Assembly (NCBI RefSeq): GCF_003313395.1
Contig: NZ_QNFZ01001067.1
Coordinates: 1-39,924 of the forward strand
Length of the DNA stretch: 39,924 nt
Direction of reading: 5' to 3'
Source of the DNA: Nonomuraea lactucae
GTDB taxonomy: Bacteria; Actinomycetota; Actinomycetes; Streptosporangiales; Streptosporangiaceae
This document shows, piece after piece, positions 25,078 through 31,539 of this stretch. Positions within the stretch are counted from its first letter, which is position 1, and every line of letters starts with the position of its first letter. Below the pieces are notes generated by a model. It saw nothing but the letters and a program-made list of their open reading frames with translations, was not told the DNA's origin and made no database searches. The translations under genes and the position numbers were made by a program.

Positions 25078-26586
25078 TTAGAGGATCCTGCCGGACCACA
25101 CGTTCGCGGCGGCCTTGTAGACCGAGGCGGTCTCACCGTCGAAGTACGGCGAGGAGATGTAGTCGACACGGCCGTTGCCGTCCTGGTCGTTGAAGGTGCT
25201 GACGACACCGTTGACGTAGCCGAGACGCTTGGAGTTGCTGTACTTGAGCAGCCACGGGCCACCGTCGGCGCCTTCGGTCATGGCGCACTTGAGGGCGATG
25301 TGCTCCTCGATCTTCTTGGCGGCCGAACCGACCAGCTTCTTCGTGGTCTTGCCGTAGCACCACTTCGGCGTGATGCCGGTGTAGTTCTTGTTGCCGTCGG
25401 GGTGCGGGGCGGCCGGGTAGCCGAACACGCGGACGTACTTGCCGGTGGGCTGGTTCCAGGCGACACCCTGCCCGCCGACGTTGTCACCGAGGCGGCCGGC
25501 GTCCTTGACGAAGCCCTCGATGATGTAGAAGACGGTCTTGTAGTAGCCCTTGACGTCCGTCTTCTTCACCCAGTGCTTGATGAAGTAGTGGGTGATGGTG
25601 TAGTTGCCCCGCGCGTCGATCTTGCGGTAACCCGGGCCCTTATAGGCCTCGTACTCGGACTTGGTGACGTGCTCCGTCTTGGTCTGGGACGGCGCCTTGG
25701 TGCCGTTGCCCGCACCCGTGGGAGCCGCGTCGTAGTCCTCCTTCGTGACCTCGGTGAAGGCCTTCACCGCACCCGGGTAGTCCGGGCCGACGGTCTCGAA
25801 CTTGGTGTCGGTCTTGGCCCAGCAGTCCGCGGTCTCGCCACCGTGGAGGTCGACGCACTTCTTGTACTCGGCCTCGGTGATCGTCACGTCCTTGGCGTCC
25901 TTGACGCCCTGGTACTTGTCCCAGTCGGCCTTCGAGACCTGCTTCGGCGTGCCGCCGCCGATGTGGATGCCGTTGTACACCGTGACGAACGCGTAGTCGC
26001 GGTCGTAGTCCTCGTAGACGTCGAAGTCGTAGTGGGTGAAGGCCTGCTTACCCACGTAGATGCCCCAGGGCGTCTTGCCCTGGTAGTAGCCGGGCACGAA
26101 GACCCACTTGGACATGACGTCCGTGTTGTTGGCCGTGTCGTACACGCAGTGGCCGGCGGTGGCCACCAGGTTGCGGTACTTGGCCTGGACGGAGGTGGCG
26201 GAGCACCACTTCTTCTCGCCCTTGCTGTTGACGAAGAAGACCTTGCCGATGGTCTTCGGCAGGTTGACGTTCTGGACCTTGACCTTGGTCTTCTTCTCCT
26301 GGCCGATCGGCGCGGCGGAGCCGGGCTTGGTGTCGGGGCTGTAGCCGCCCTTGCTCTGGAGCTTGGCGACGTCCTTGTTGTCCCAGATGTTGGACTGGGT
26401 CGCGGCCTTGAGAGCCGCACCGTTGGACTCGGCCCAGTACTGGGCGATGGCCTTGGCGTCGGCCGCGCTCTTCGCCATCGGGTCGCTGGCGACGTCGGGA
26501 GCGGCCGTGGCGGTGCCGGCCAGGCCGGCCGCCAGAAGGCCGGTAGCCAGAACGGCGCCACCGGCGGGGATGAGGATGCGCTTCAA
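25078..26586 (-). CDS. P2: secreted trypsin-like protein with Asp in place of the catalytic Ser
   Basis: 502 residues from TTG 26586, with AAGGAG eight bases upstream, and the same signal as P1 (MKRILIPAGGAVLATGLLAA). It is the closest paralogue of P1 and the same length. His146 (VATAGHCVYD) and Asp197 (YDRDYAFVTV) are kept, while the serine motif is GADGGPW with Asp441. It contains the same inserted segment as P1 with matching blocks (VSKADWDKYQG, ITEAEYKKC, TKEDYDAAP, VTKSEYEAYKGPGY). Conservation of the Asp and of the insert together argues against recent decay. Function is probably binding or decoy rather than hydrolysis. A short leader frame ends in its start codon. Confidence 0.85.
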   Translation of the reverse strand: MKRILIPAGGAVLATGLLAAGLAGTATAAPDVASDPMAKSAADAKAIAQYWAESNGAALKAATQSNIWDNKDVAKLQSKGGYSPDTKPGSAAPIGQEKKTKVKVQNVNLPKTIGKVFFVNSKGEKKWCSATSVQAKYRNLVATAGHCVYDTANNTDVMSKWVFVPGYYQGKTPWGIYVGKQAFTHYDFDVYEDYDRDYAFVTVYNGIHIGGGTPKQVSKADWDKYQGVKDAKDVTITEAEYKKCVDLHGGETADCWAKTDTKFETVGPDYPGAVKAFTEVTKEDYDAAPTGAGNGTKAPSQTKTEHVTKSEYEAYKGPGYRKIDARGNYTITHYFIKHWVKKTDVKGYYKTVFYIIEGFVKDAGRLGDNVGGQGVAWNQPTGKYVRVFGYPAAPHPDGNKNYTGITPKWCYGKTTKKLVGSAAKKIEEHIALKCAMTEGADGGPWLLKYSNSKRLGYVNGVVSTFNDQDGNGRVDYISSPYFDGETASVYKAAANVWSGRIL

Positions 26587-26633
26587 GGGAACTGCTCCTT
26601 GGTCTGTCGTGGGTCGCGCAACTTGCGCCCCAT
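26583..26633 (-). CDS. Possible 16-residue leader peptide of P2
   Basis: ATG 26633 begins MGRKLRDPRQTKEQFP and stops at TGA 26583-26585, overlapping the P2 TTG as TTGA. The first residues MGRK also occur at the upstream in-frame ATG of P1 (24672). No ribosome site precedes it, so translation is uncertain. Confidence 0.3.
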   Translation of the reverse strand: MGRKLRDPRQTKEQFP

Positions 26634-26662
26634 GCGTCAGTAAAGGGATAGCAAGGAACATA
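26622..26662 (-). promoter_or_regulatory. Conserved promoter/leader of P2
   Basis: 39 of 41 nt match the stretch upstream of P1, and the inner 34 nt (26629-26662) differ by one base. The -10 candidate TATGTT is the complement of 26657-26662. Confidence 0.65.
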
Positions 26663-26721
26663 GCGCGGTGATCTTTGCAGGTGAAAGCTGGTTTGCCCCA
26701 CTCGGTAGAGGCGATTACCGC

Positions 26722-26738
26722 CGTGACCTTTCCGTTAC
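26722..26738 (-). promoter_or_regulatory. 17-nt element upstream of P2 promoter
   Basis: CGTGACCTTTCCGTTAC matches the P1 copy in 12 of 17 positions and starts 59 nt upstream of the conserved promoter, against 58 (P1) and 60 (P3). Confidence 0.45.
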
Positions 26739-26857
26739 CGGTCAGTGATCTTTGCCCAGAGTGAGCGTGAAGCTACGTCTTTGCAGGGCATGTAAGGGTT
26801 TCCGGGGCGCCCTGGAAAAGGGGGTGAGGAGGCCGTCGCGGAGCGTGAGCGCTCCAA

Positions 26858-26873
26858 TGTGACTCAGATCACA
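26858..26873. promoter_or_regulatory. Perfect CRP-type palindrome upstream of P2
   Basis: TGTGACTCAGATCACA matches all ten consensus positions, 195 nt upstream of the P2 promoter box and 70 nt past the P3 terminator. The 405-bp gap 26587-26991 is otherwise without a gene. Confidence 0.6.
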
Positions 26874-26943
26874 GGAACCAAAACGGGCTCCAACTCCGTC
26901 TAAGCTGCCTTCCGCGCTGTGATGATCTTCTCGAAGGCGCGAA

Positions 26944-26971
26944 AAGGGGCCCGGCGGGAGCCGGACCCCTT
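26944..26971 (-). terminator. Terminator of P3
   Basis: AAGGGGcCCGGC (26944-26955) pairs with GCCGGaCCCCTT (26960-26971) with one mismatch and a 4-nt loop, 20 nt past the P3 stop. TTTT follows on the minus strand. Confidence 0.8.
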
Positions 26972-26991
26972 CGTTGTGACGCTTCTCCGCC

Positions 26992-28158
26992 CTACTTGTA
27001 CAGCTCGCCGTTCGGGCCGACGATCTTGCCTGACCACACGTTCTTCGCCGCGTTGTAGACGGAGGCGGTCTCGCCGTCGAAGTACGGCGAGGTGATGTAG
27101 TCGACCCGGTCGTTGCCGTCCTGGTCGGCGAAGGTGCTGGTGACGCCGTTGACGTAGCCCAGGCGCCTGCCGTTGTCGTAGCCGCTCAGCCAGGGGCCGC
27201 CGTCGTGGCCGGGGGTCACCGCGCACTTCAGGCCGATGTGCTCCTCGATCTTGAGCCACGGCGCGCCCACGGCCTTGCCGGTGGTCCTGCCGTAGCACCA
27301 CTTCGGCGTCACGCCGCTGTACGGCCTGTTGCCGTCGGGGTGCGGGCCGGCCGGGTAGCCGAAGGCGCGGACGTACTTGCCGGTGGCCTGGTTCCAGGAG
27401 ACGCCCTGGCCGCCGACGTTGTCGCCGAGGCGGCCCACGTCCTTGGACAGCAGGAGGTAGTGGCGCCCGCCCCAGCTGCGCTTGGGGCCGGTGAAGCCCT
27501 CGAAGTCCTTGCGGCCCACCTGCTTCACGCCGGTGAAGGCGATGCCGTTGTACACGGTCACGAACGCGTAGTCGCGGTCGTAGTCCTCGTAGACGTCGAA
27601 GTCGTGGTGGGTGAAGGCCTGCTTGCCCACGTAGATGCCCCATGGCGCCTTGCCCTGGTAGTAGCCGGGCACGAAGACCCAGTTGTCCAGGACGGCCTTG
27701 TCGCTGTCGGTGTCGTACACGCAGTGGCCGGCGGTCGCGACCAGGTTGCGGTAGTTGGACTGGACCGAGGTGGCCGAGCACCAGCGGTGTCTGCCCGAGC
27801 CGTCCACGAAGAAGACCTTGCCGATCGTCTTCGGCAGGTTCACGTTCTGGACCCTGCCGATCGGCCTGCGCTCCTCGCCGATCGGGGCGGCGCTCCCCGG
27901 GCTGCCGTCGGCGCTGGGGGCGCCCTTCGAGACGAGCTTCCTGACCTCCTTGGCGTCCCAGGTGTAGGCGGTGGCGGCGCGGAGCGCGGCGCCGTTGGAC
28001 GCCAGCCAGAAGGAGGCGACGGAGGCGGCCCGCGCGGTGTTGCGGGCCATCGGGTCGCTGGCGATGTCGTTCCGGGCCGGCGCGGTGCCCGCCAGGCCGG
28101 CGGCCAGGAGGCCGGTCGCCAGTGCGGCGCCGCCGGCCGGGAGGAGGATTCGCTTCAA
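26992..28158 (-). CDS. P3: shorter secreted trypsin-like protein with Asp in place of the catalytic Ser
   Basis: 388 residues from TTG 28158 (GGAG upstream). Signal and N-terminal half match P1 and P2 closely (MKRILLPAGGAALATGLLAA, NVNLPKTIGKVFF). His145 (VATAGHCVYD) and Asp196 (YDRDYAFVTV) are present. The serine motif is GHDGGPWL with Asp319. The long insert of P1 and P2 is almost absent: only VGRKDFEGFTGPKRSWGG remains, resembling its last repeat. P3 may thus represent the ancestral length, with P1 and P2 expanded. GC is higher than in P1 and Lys is partly replaced by Arg. Otherwise the same single-gene layout with its own promoter elements. Confidence 0.85.
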   Translation of the reverse strand: MKRILLPAGGAALATGLLAAGLAGTAPARNDIASDPMARNTARAASVASFWLASNGAALRAATAYTWDAKEVRKLVSKGAPSADGSPGSAAPIGEERRPIGRVQNVNLPKTIGKVFFVDGSGRHRWCSATSVQSNYRNLVATAGHCVYDTDSDKAVLDNWVFVPGYYQGKAPWGIYVGKQAFTHHDFDVYEDYDRDYAFVTVYNGIAFTGVKQVGRKDFEGFTGPKRSWGGRHYLLLSKDVGRLGDNVGGQGVSWNQATGKYVRAFGYPAGPHPDGNRPYSGVTPKWCYGRTTGKAVGAPWLKIEEHIGLKCAVTPGHDGGPWLSGYDNGRRLGYVNGVTSTFADQDGNDRVDYITSPYFDGETASVYNAAKNVWSGKIVGPNGELYK

Positions 28159-28208
28159 GGTAACTCCAGGCTCTGCCTTGTGCTGACCGGGGCTCCGTAC
28201 ACCCTCGT

Positions 28209-28236
28209 GATCAGCAAACGGTCAGCCCGGAACCTA
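28209..28236 (-). promoter_or_regulatory. Related promoter/leader element of P3
   Basis: 20 of 28 nt match the P1 element. The -10 candidate is TAGGTT (complement of 28231-28236). Confidence 0.5.
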
Positions 28237-28296
28237 CAGCCCTGACTCGGGGCCGGTGAATCCGCCGGAGATCATGCCAATCACCCGTGAGCCGGG

Positions 28297-28313
28297 CGTG
28301 ATCGTTCTGAGAT
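28297..28313 (-). promoter_or_regulatory. 17-nt element upstream of P3 promoter
   Basis: CGTGATCGTTCTGAGAT differs from the P1 copy by one base and starts 60 nt upstream of the P3 promoter element. Confidence 0.55.
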
Positions 28314-28352
28314 CCGGTCTGCGCTGATCGCTGGAGGGCCGGCCACGCTGCG

Positions 28353-28368
28353 TGTAAGTTGCGTCACA
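28353..28368. promoter_or_regulatory. Near-consensus CRP-type site at the end of P4
   Basis: TGTAAGTTGCGTCACA has 9 of 10 consensus positions (one mismatch, A for G). It overlaps the P4 stop and lies 116 nt upstream of the P3 promoter element. The distance differs from P1 and P2, so it is weaker support. Confidence 0.35.
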
Positions 28369-29452
28369 TTTGCGGCGAGCTGAGCGCGGCGGCGCGGCGG
28401 TAGACCGCGCCCGTGGCAACGGTGAAGGGCGGTGAGGACACCGCGTCGTAGGCGTCCTTGGCGTCCCGGTTCCAGGTGAGGCTGTTGATGCCGTTCAGCC
28501 CGCCCAGCTGCTGCGCGGGCTGGTAGCCGAGCAGCCAGGCGCCTCCGCTCGCGCCGGCGCTGAAGTTGCACGGCTGGAGCTGCACGCCGTACTGGAGGTC
28601 GAGGCTGGGGGCGACGGTCCGCCTCGTGGTGCCCGTGCACATCTGGAGCTTGCGGCCGTCGAACGGGCGGCTGCCGTCGGGCTGGGCGCCGGCCGGGTAG
28701 CCGAAGGCGTGGATCGTGTTGTTGAGCCCCTTGGAGAGCGCCAGCCCCTGGCCGCCGACGTTGTCCTGAAGCATGCCGACGTCCTGCATGACGAGCCGGC
28801 CGTCCTTGGACGTCCAGGTGAAGCCGCGGTTGACGGTCACGAACGCGTAGTCGTAGTCGTAGTCGCCCTTGCCCGGCCAGTGCTCGTGCATGCTGATCGC
28901 GGCGCCGACGTAGATCCCGTCCGGTGTCGTCCCGTCCGGTCCAGGATTGGGAACGAAGATCCAGTATTGGGCGGCCTTGCCCTGCCGGGAGTCGTAGGCG
29001 CAGTGGGCGGCGGTGGCGACGACGCTGTGGTTCTTGGCCGCGACCGCGCTGGCGGAGCACCAGTATTCCTTGGCGCCGAAGCGGAAGAAGACCTTGCCCA
29101 TGGTCTTCGCGACCGCGCCCTTCTGCGGCAGGGCGGGCGCCACGTTGAGCGGGGCGGTGGAGGCCTTGGTCGTGGTGACGCCCTGGCCGGGCCCGAGCGC
29201 GGCCCCGGCGGCCGAGGTGGGCGATGACTGCGATCCCGGAGTGGCGGGGCTGTAGCTGTCGGCCTTCTTGAGCCGCTCGGGCTGCCAGTAGTCGGCCACC
29301 TTCTGCACGTCCGCCGCCGTCTTGGTCAGCCTGACGGAGTAGACCGAGCTGTCCGCGCTCTCCCCGGTGGCGGCGGCGTTCCCCGTGAAGGCAGGCAGCG
29401 TCAGCAGCGCGCTCAGCGCGGCTGCCGCCAGGTGCCTGGCTCGGGGGATCAT
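28364..29452 (-). CDS. P4: secreted trypsin-like serine protease, intact triad
   Basis: 362 residues from ATG 29452 (AAGG six bases upstream); a TTG at 29455 is an equivalent start. Signal peptide about residues 1-28 (MIPRARHLAAAALSALLTLP, cleavage near NAAA). The triad is complete: His150 (VVATAAHCAYD), Asp201 (YDYDYAFVTV) and Ser302 (SAGASGGAWLL). The fold is chymotrypsin/trypsin-like (S1 type). It lacks the inserted repeat segment. The prodomain region contains a Pro/Ser/Thr linker (about 65-110). It shares YWCSA, FGYPAG-QPDG and the C-terminal half with the other paralogues. The protein would be exported and active in the extracellular space. Family substrates are unknown. Confidence 0.87.
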   Translation of the reverse strand: MIPRARHLAAAALSALLTLPAFTGNAAATGESADSSVYSVRLTKTAADVQKVADYWQPERLKKADSYSPATPGSQSSPTSAAGAALGPGQGVTTTKASTAPLNVAPALPQKGAVAKTMGKVFFRFGAKEYWCSASAVAAKNHSVVATAAHCAYDSRQGKAAQYWIFVPNPGPDGTTPDGIYVGAAISMHEHWPGKGDYDYDYAFVTVNRGFTWTSKDGRLVMQDVGMLQDNVGGQGLALSKGLNNTIHAFGYPAGAQPDGSRPFDGRKLQMCTGTTRRTVAPSLDLQYGVQLQPCNFSAGASGGAWLLGYQPAQQLGGLNGINSLTWNRDAKDAYDAVSSPPFTVATGAVYRRAAALSSPQM

Positions 29453-29470
29453 CAAAAGCCTTTCCGGGGG

Positions 29471-29490
29471 TGTAAGTGTGGATTCTTACA
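29471..29490. promoter_or_regulatory. Palindrome TGTAAG-N8-CTTACA upstream of P4
   Basis: Two perfect 6-bp arms 8 nt apart lie just before the P4 ribosome site, in the divergent region to the inhibitor gene. The spacing is not that of a CRP site. It could be an operator or a leader hairpin. Confidence 0.4.
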
Positions 29491-29651
29491 GATCGGCGCA
29501 CTGTATTGCAGCTCGGGTGGAGGATTCGTTATCCGATCAAGCATGACGTGTGTCCCATAAGACAGCTATCAAGGTGTACGTCCAGATAGGCGTAACTCAT
29601 CCCTCGTGTCGGTCGTTGCCGCAGGTCAGAGGGTCAGGAATCGTAGTGACC

Positions 29652-30011
29652 ATGCGTCGACTTGTCTGCCTGGCCGTCCTTTCCTGTACGGCTTTCACCG
29701 CCGCTCCCGCCGAGGCCGCCACGCGTGTTCCCGGCAGGAACCTGAGGCTTTTCTTGATCACAGTGGGCCCGAAGACGGGCATGCTGTCCTGCGCCCCCCG
29801 GTCCACCAAGCCCGCGTGCGTCGCGCTCGCGAAGGCCGGCGGCGACCCCGCGCGGCTGGCGGGGCCGTCCGACATGGCCTGCACCATGGAGTACAACCCG
29901 GTGCACGTCAAGGCGATGGGCGTCTGGGACGGCAGGCGGCACGACTACGACCGGACGTTCTCCAACGGCTGTGAGATGGCCGCGTCGACCGGGCCGGTCT
30001 TCCAGTTCTGA
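29652..30011 (+). CDS. Subtilisin inhibitor-like (SSI-family) protease inhibitor
   Basis: 119 residues from ATG 29652; GTG 29646 with AGGA upstream is an alternative. A Sec signal peptide (MRRLVCLAVLSCTAFTAAPA) precedes about 96 mature residues. The four SSI cysteines are in place: LSCAP and KPACVALA (first disulfide), and MACTMEY and SNGCEMA (second). Aligning CTMEYNP with the SSI reactive loop CPMVYDP puts Met at P1 and Glu at P1'. The family signature GVWDGRRHDYDRTFSN and the C-terminal VFQF are present. SSI proteins form tight dimers that inhibit subtilisins and some trypsin-like proteases. Placed between two intact-triad proteases, it may restrain them or foreign proteases. Confidence 0.93.
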   Translation: MRRLVCLAVLSCTAFTAAPAEAATRVPGRNLRLFLITVGPKTGMLSCAPRSTKPACVALAKAGGDPARLAGPSDMACTMEYNPVHVKAMGVWDGRRHDYDRTFSNGCEMAASTGPVFQF

Positions 30012-30024
30012 GCGGGCACTCCGG

Positions 30025-30060
30025 AGGGCGGCCCGGTCCTCGACGGACTCGGGCCGCCCT
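30025..30060. terminator. Bidirectional terminator between inhibitor and P5
   Basis: AGGGCGGCCCG (30025-30035) and its perfect complement (30050-30060) form an 11-bp stem with a 14-nt loop between the two convergent stops. Confidence 0.75.
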
Positions 30061-30074
30061 GTGGCGTGCGCCGG

Positions 30075-31196
30075 TTACGGCATGTTGCCGGTCCAGCGGT
30101 TGGCCGCCGCCTTGTACACCTTGTAGGTGTCGCCGTTGAAGTACGGCGACGAGACGTGGTCGTAGCGGTCGTTGCCGTCGGTGTCCCACGCGACGCTGTT
30201 GACGCCGATCAGATAGCCGGTGCGCGAGGCGCTCCTGTAGTCGAACAGGAGCGGCCCGCCGCTGGCCCCGGCGGTGAAGCCGCACTTGAAGCCGACGTGC
30301 TCCTGCAGGTTGTACTTCGGCGCCGCGGGCATCGGCCTGGTCTTGCCGTAGCACCACTTCATCGTGCGCCCGGTGAAGGGCCGGTCGCCGTCGGGGTGCC
30401 CGCCGGCCGGGTAGCCGAAGGAGAAGACGTTCACCTTGGTGCCGCGGTTCCAGGTGAAGCCCTGCCCGCCGACGTTGTCGCCGAGGCGGCCCGCGTTCTT
30501 CCTGGTGAGCCGCCAGCCGTCGGCCGCCTTCTCCCAGTTGACCTTGATGCCGTTGTAGACGTTGACGAACGCGTAGTCGTAGTCGTAGTCCTCCTTCACC
30601 ACGAAGTCGTCGTGCGCGTTGAACGTCTTGGCGGCGTAGATGCCGTACGGGGCCTTGCCCTGCCAGACCTGGTCGCCGTCCCAGTAGGACGGGATGAAGA
30701 TCCAGTTGTCGTAGAAGCGGTTGGCCTTGATGTCGTAGACGCAGTGGGCCGAGGTGGCCACCAGGTTGCGGTACCTGCCCTGGACGGAGGTCGCCGAGCA
30801 GTACCTCCAGCTCTTCGGGTCACGCGGGTCGCTCCCCGGCAGCGTGAAGAACACGCGGCCCACGGAGTTGGGCAGGTTGACGTGCTTGCTCTTGACGGAC
30901 CTGGCCTTCTCGCCGCCGATCGGCGGCACGGATCCGGGCGGGCCGTCGGGGGTGGACCGGCCGCGCCTGGCGCCCTTCAGGCGGGCGTCCACCTGGTCGT
31001 CGTGGTCGGTGGCCAGCTTGATCCGGTCCGGCGTCCAGAACTGGACGGCCTGTCCGGCGGGGGTGGGGGCCGTGCGCGTGACGACGTCCGAGGGTGCCGT
31101 CGCACTCGCGGCGGTGCCGCTGATCGTGCCCGCGGCCAGCCCGACGGCGACCAGGCCGGCGAGGGGGATGGCGATGCGCCTTGCTCGGGGGTACAT
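30075..31196 (-). CDS. P5: secreted trypsin-like serine protease, intact triad
   Basis: 373 residues from ATG 31196 (AGGAG four bases upstream). Signal about residues 1-32 (MYPRARRIAIPLAGLVAVGL, cleavage near ASA). His151 (LVATSAHCVYD), Asp207 (EDYDYDYAFVNVY) and Ser312 (TAGASGGPLLF) complete the triad, and the oxyanion GGP is present. No inserted repeat segment; the Asp-Ser spacing matches P4. Conserved blocks shared with P1-P3 are NVGGQG, FGYPAG-HPDG, WCYGKT and the C-terminal DGNDRYDHVSSPYF. Of the five paralogues it resembles P1-P3 most while keeping the active Ser, so it is a good model for their ancestor. Confidence 0.88.
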   Translation of the reverse strand: MYPRARRIAIPLAGLVAVGLAAGTISGTAASATAPSDVVTRTAPTPAGQAVQFWTPDRIKLATDHDDQVDARLKGARRGRSTPDGPPGSVPPIGGEKARSVKSKHVNLPNSVGRVFFTLPGSDPRDPKSWRYCSATSVQGRYRNLVATSAHCVYDIKANRFYDNWIFIPSYWDGDQVWQGKAPYGIYAAKTFNAHDDFVVKEDYDYDYAFVNVYNGIKVNWEKAADGWRLTRKNAGRLGDNVGGQGFTWNRGTKVNVFSFGYPAGGHPDGDRPFTGRTMKWCYGKTRPMPAAPKYNLQEHVGFKCGFTAGASGGPLLFDYRSASRTGYLIGVNSVAWDTDGNDRYDHVSSPYFNGDTYKVYKAAANRWTGNMP

Positions 31197-31539
31197 GGAG
31201 CTCCTCTCAGTTCTCGGCGGCCCAGAGCGGGGTACGACGCCCCGGATGGGCCAGGAAAACGATTGGAACGTTAATGAATGGCGCGACGCCGTACCCGGGA
31301 AACGGCTGGGGAATATCTAATGCGCATGTATTACCAGAAAGCATTTCCGCAGGTCGGAGACGCTCTGAATTTGCTCTGGCCTCACTGGTAACAGTCGTTA
31401 TCACAAGCCTCTCTCCGAGTATGGTTGTGAATCTGTGACCCGTGAGAAGGATTTCGCCCGGCCAGAAGGCTTGCGCCGGCGGTCGCCGCTCGACTGAACT
31501 GGTTGCGAGGGCACAGCCGCACTACTGGGCGAGGTCGTC
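31197..31539. other. 343-bp divergent intergenic region upstream of P5
   Basis: No gene is supported. The region is AT-richer than its surroundings (31255-31440). The P5 leader holds GGGG-TACGACG-CCCC at about 31231-31245. A TAACGT that could be a -10 box for P5 lies near 31270 on the minus strand. No CRP consensus was found. Confidence 0.4.

Noticed and set aside
31181-31438. 85-codon frame and antisense frame in the P5 upstream region
   Set aside because: No ribosome site, and both overlap the P5 promoter region. Composition is not gene-like.
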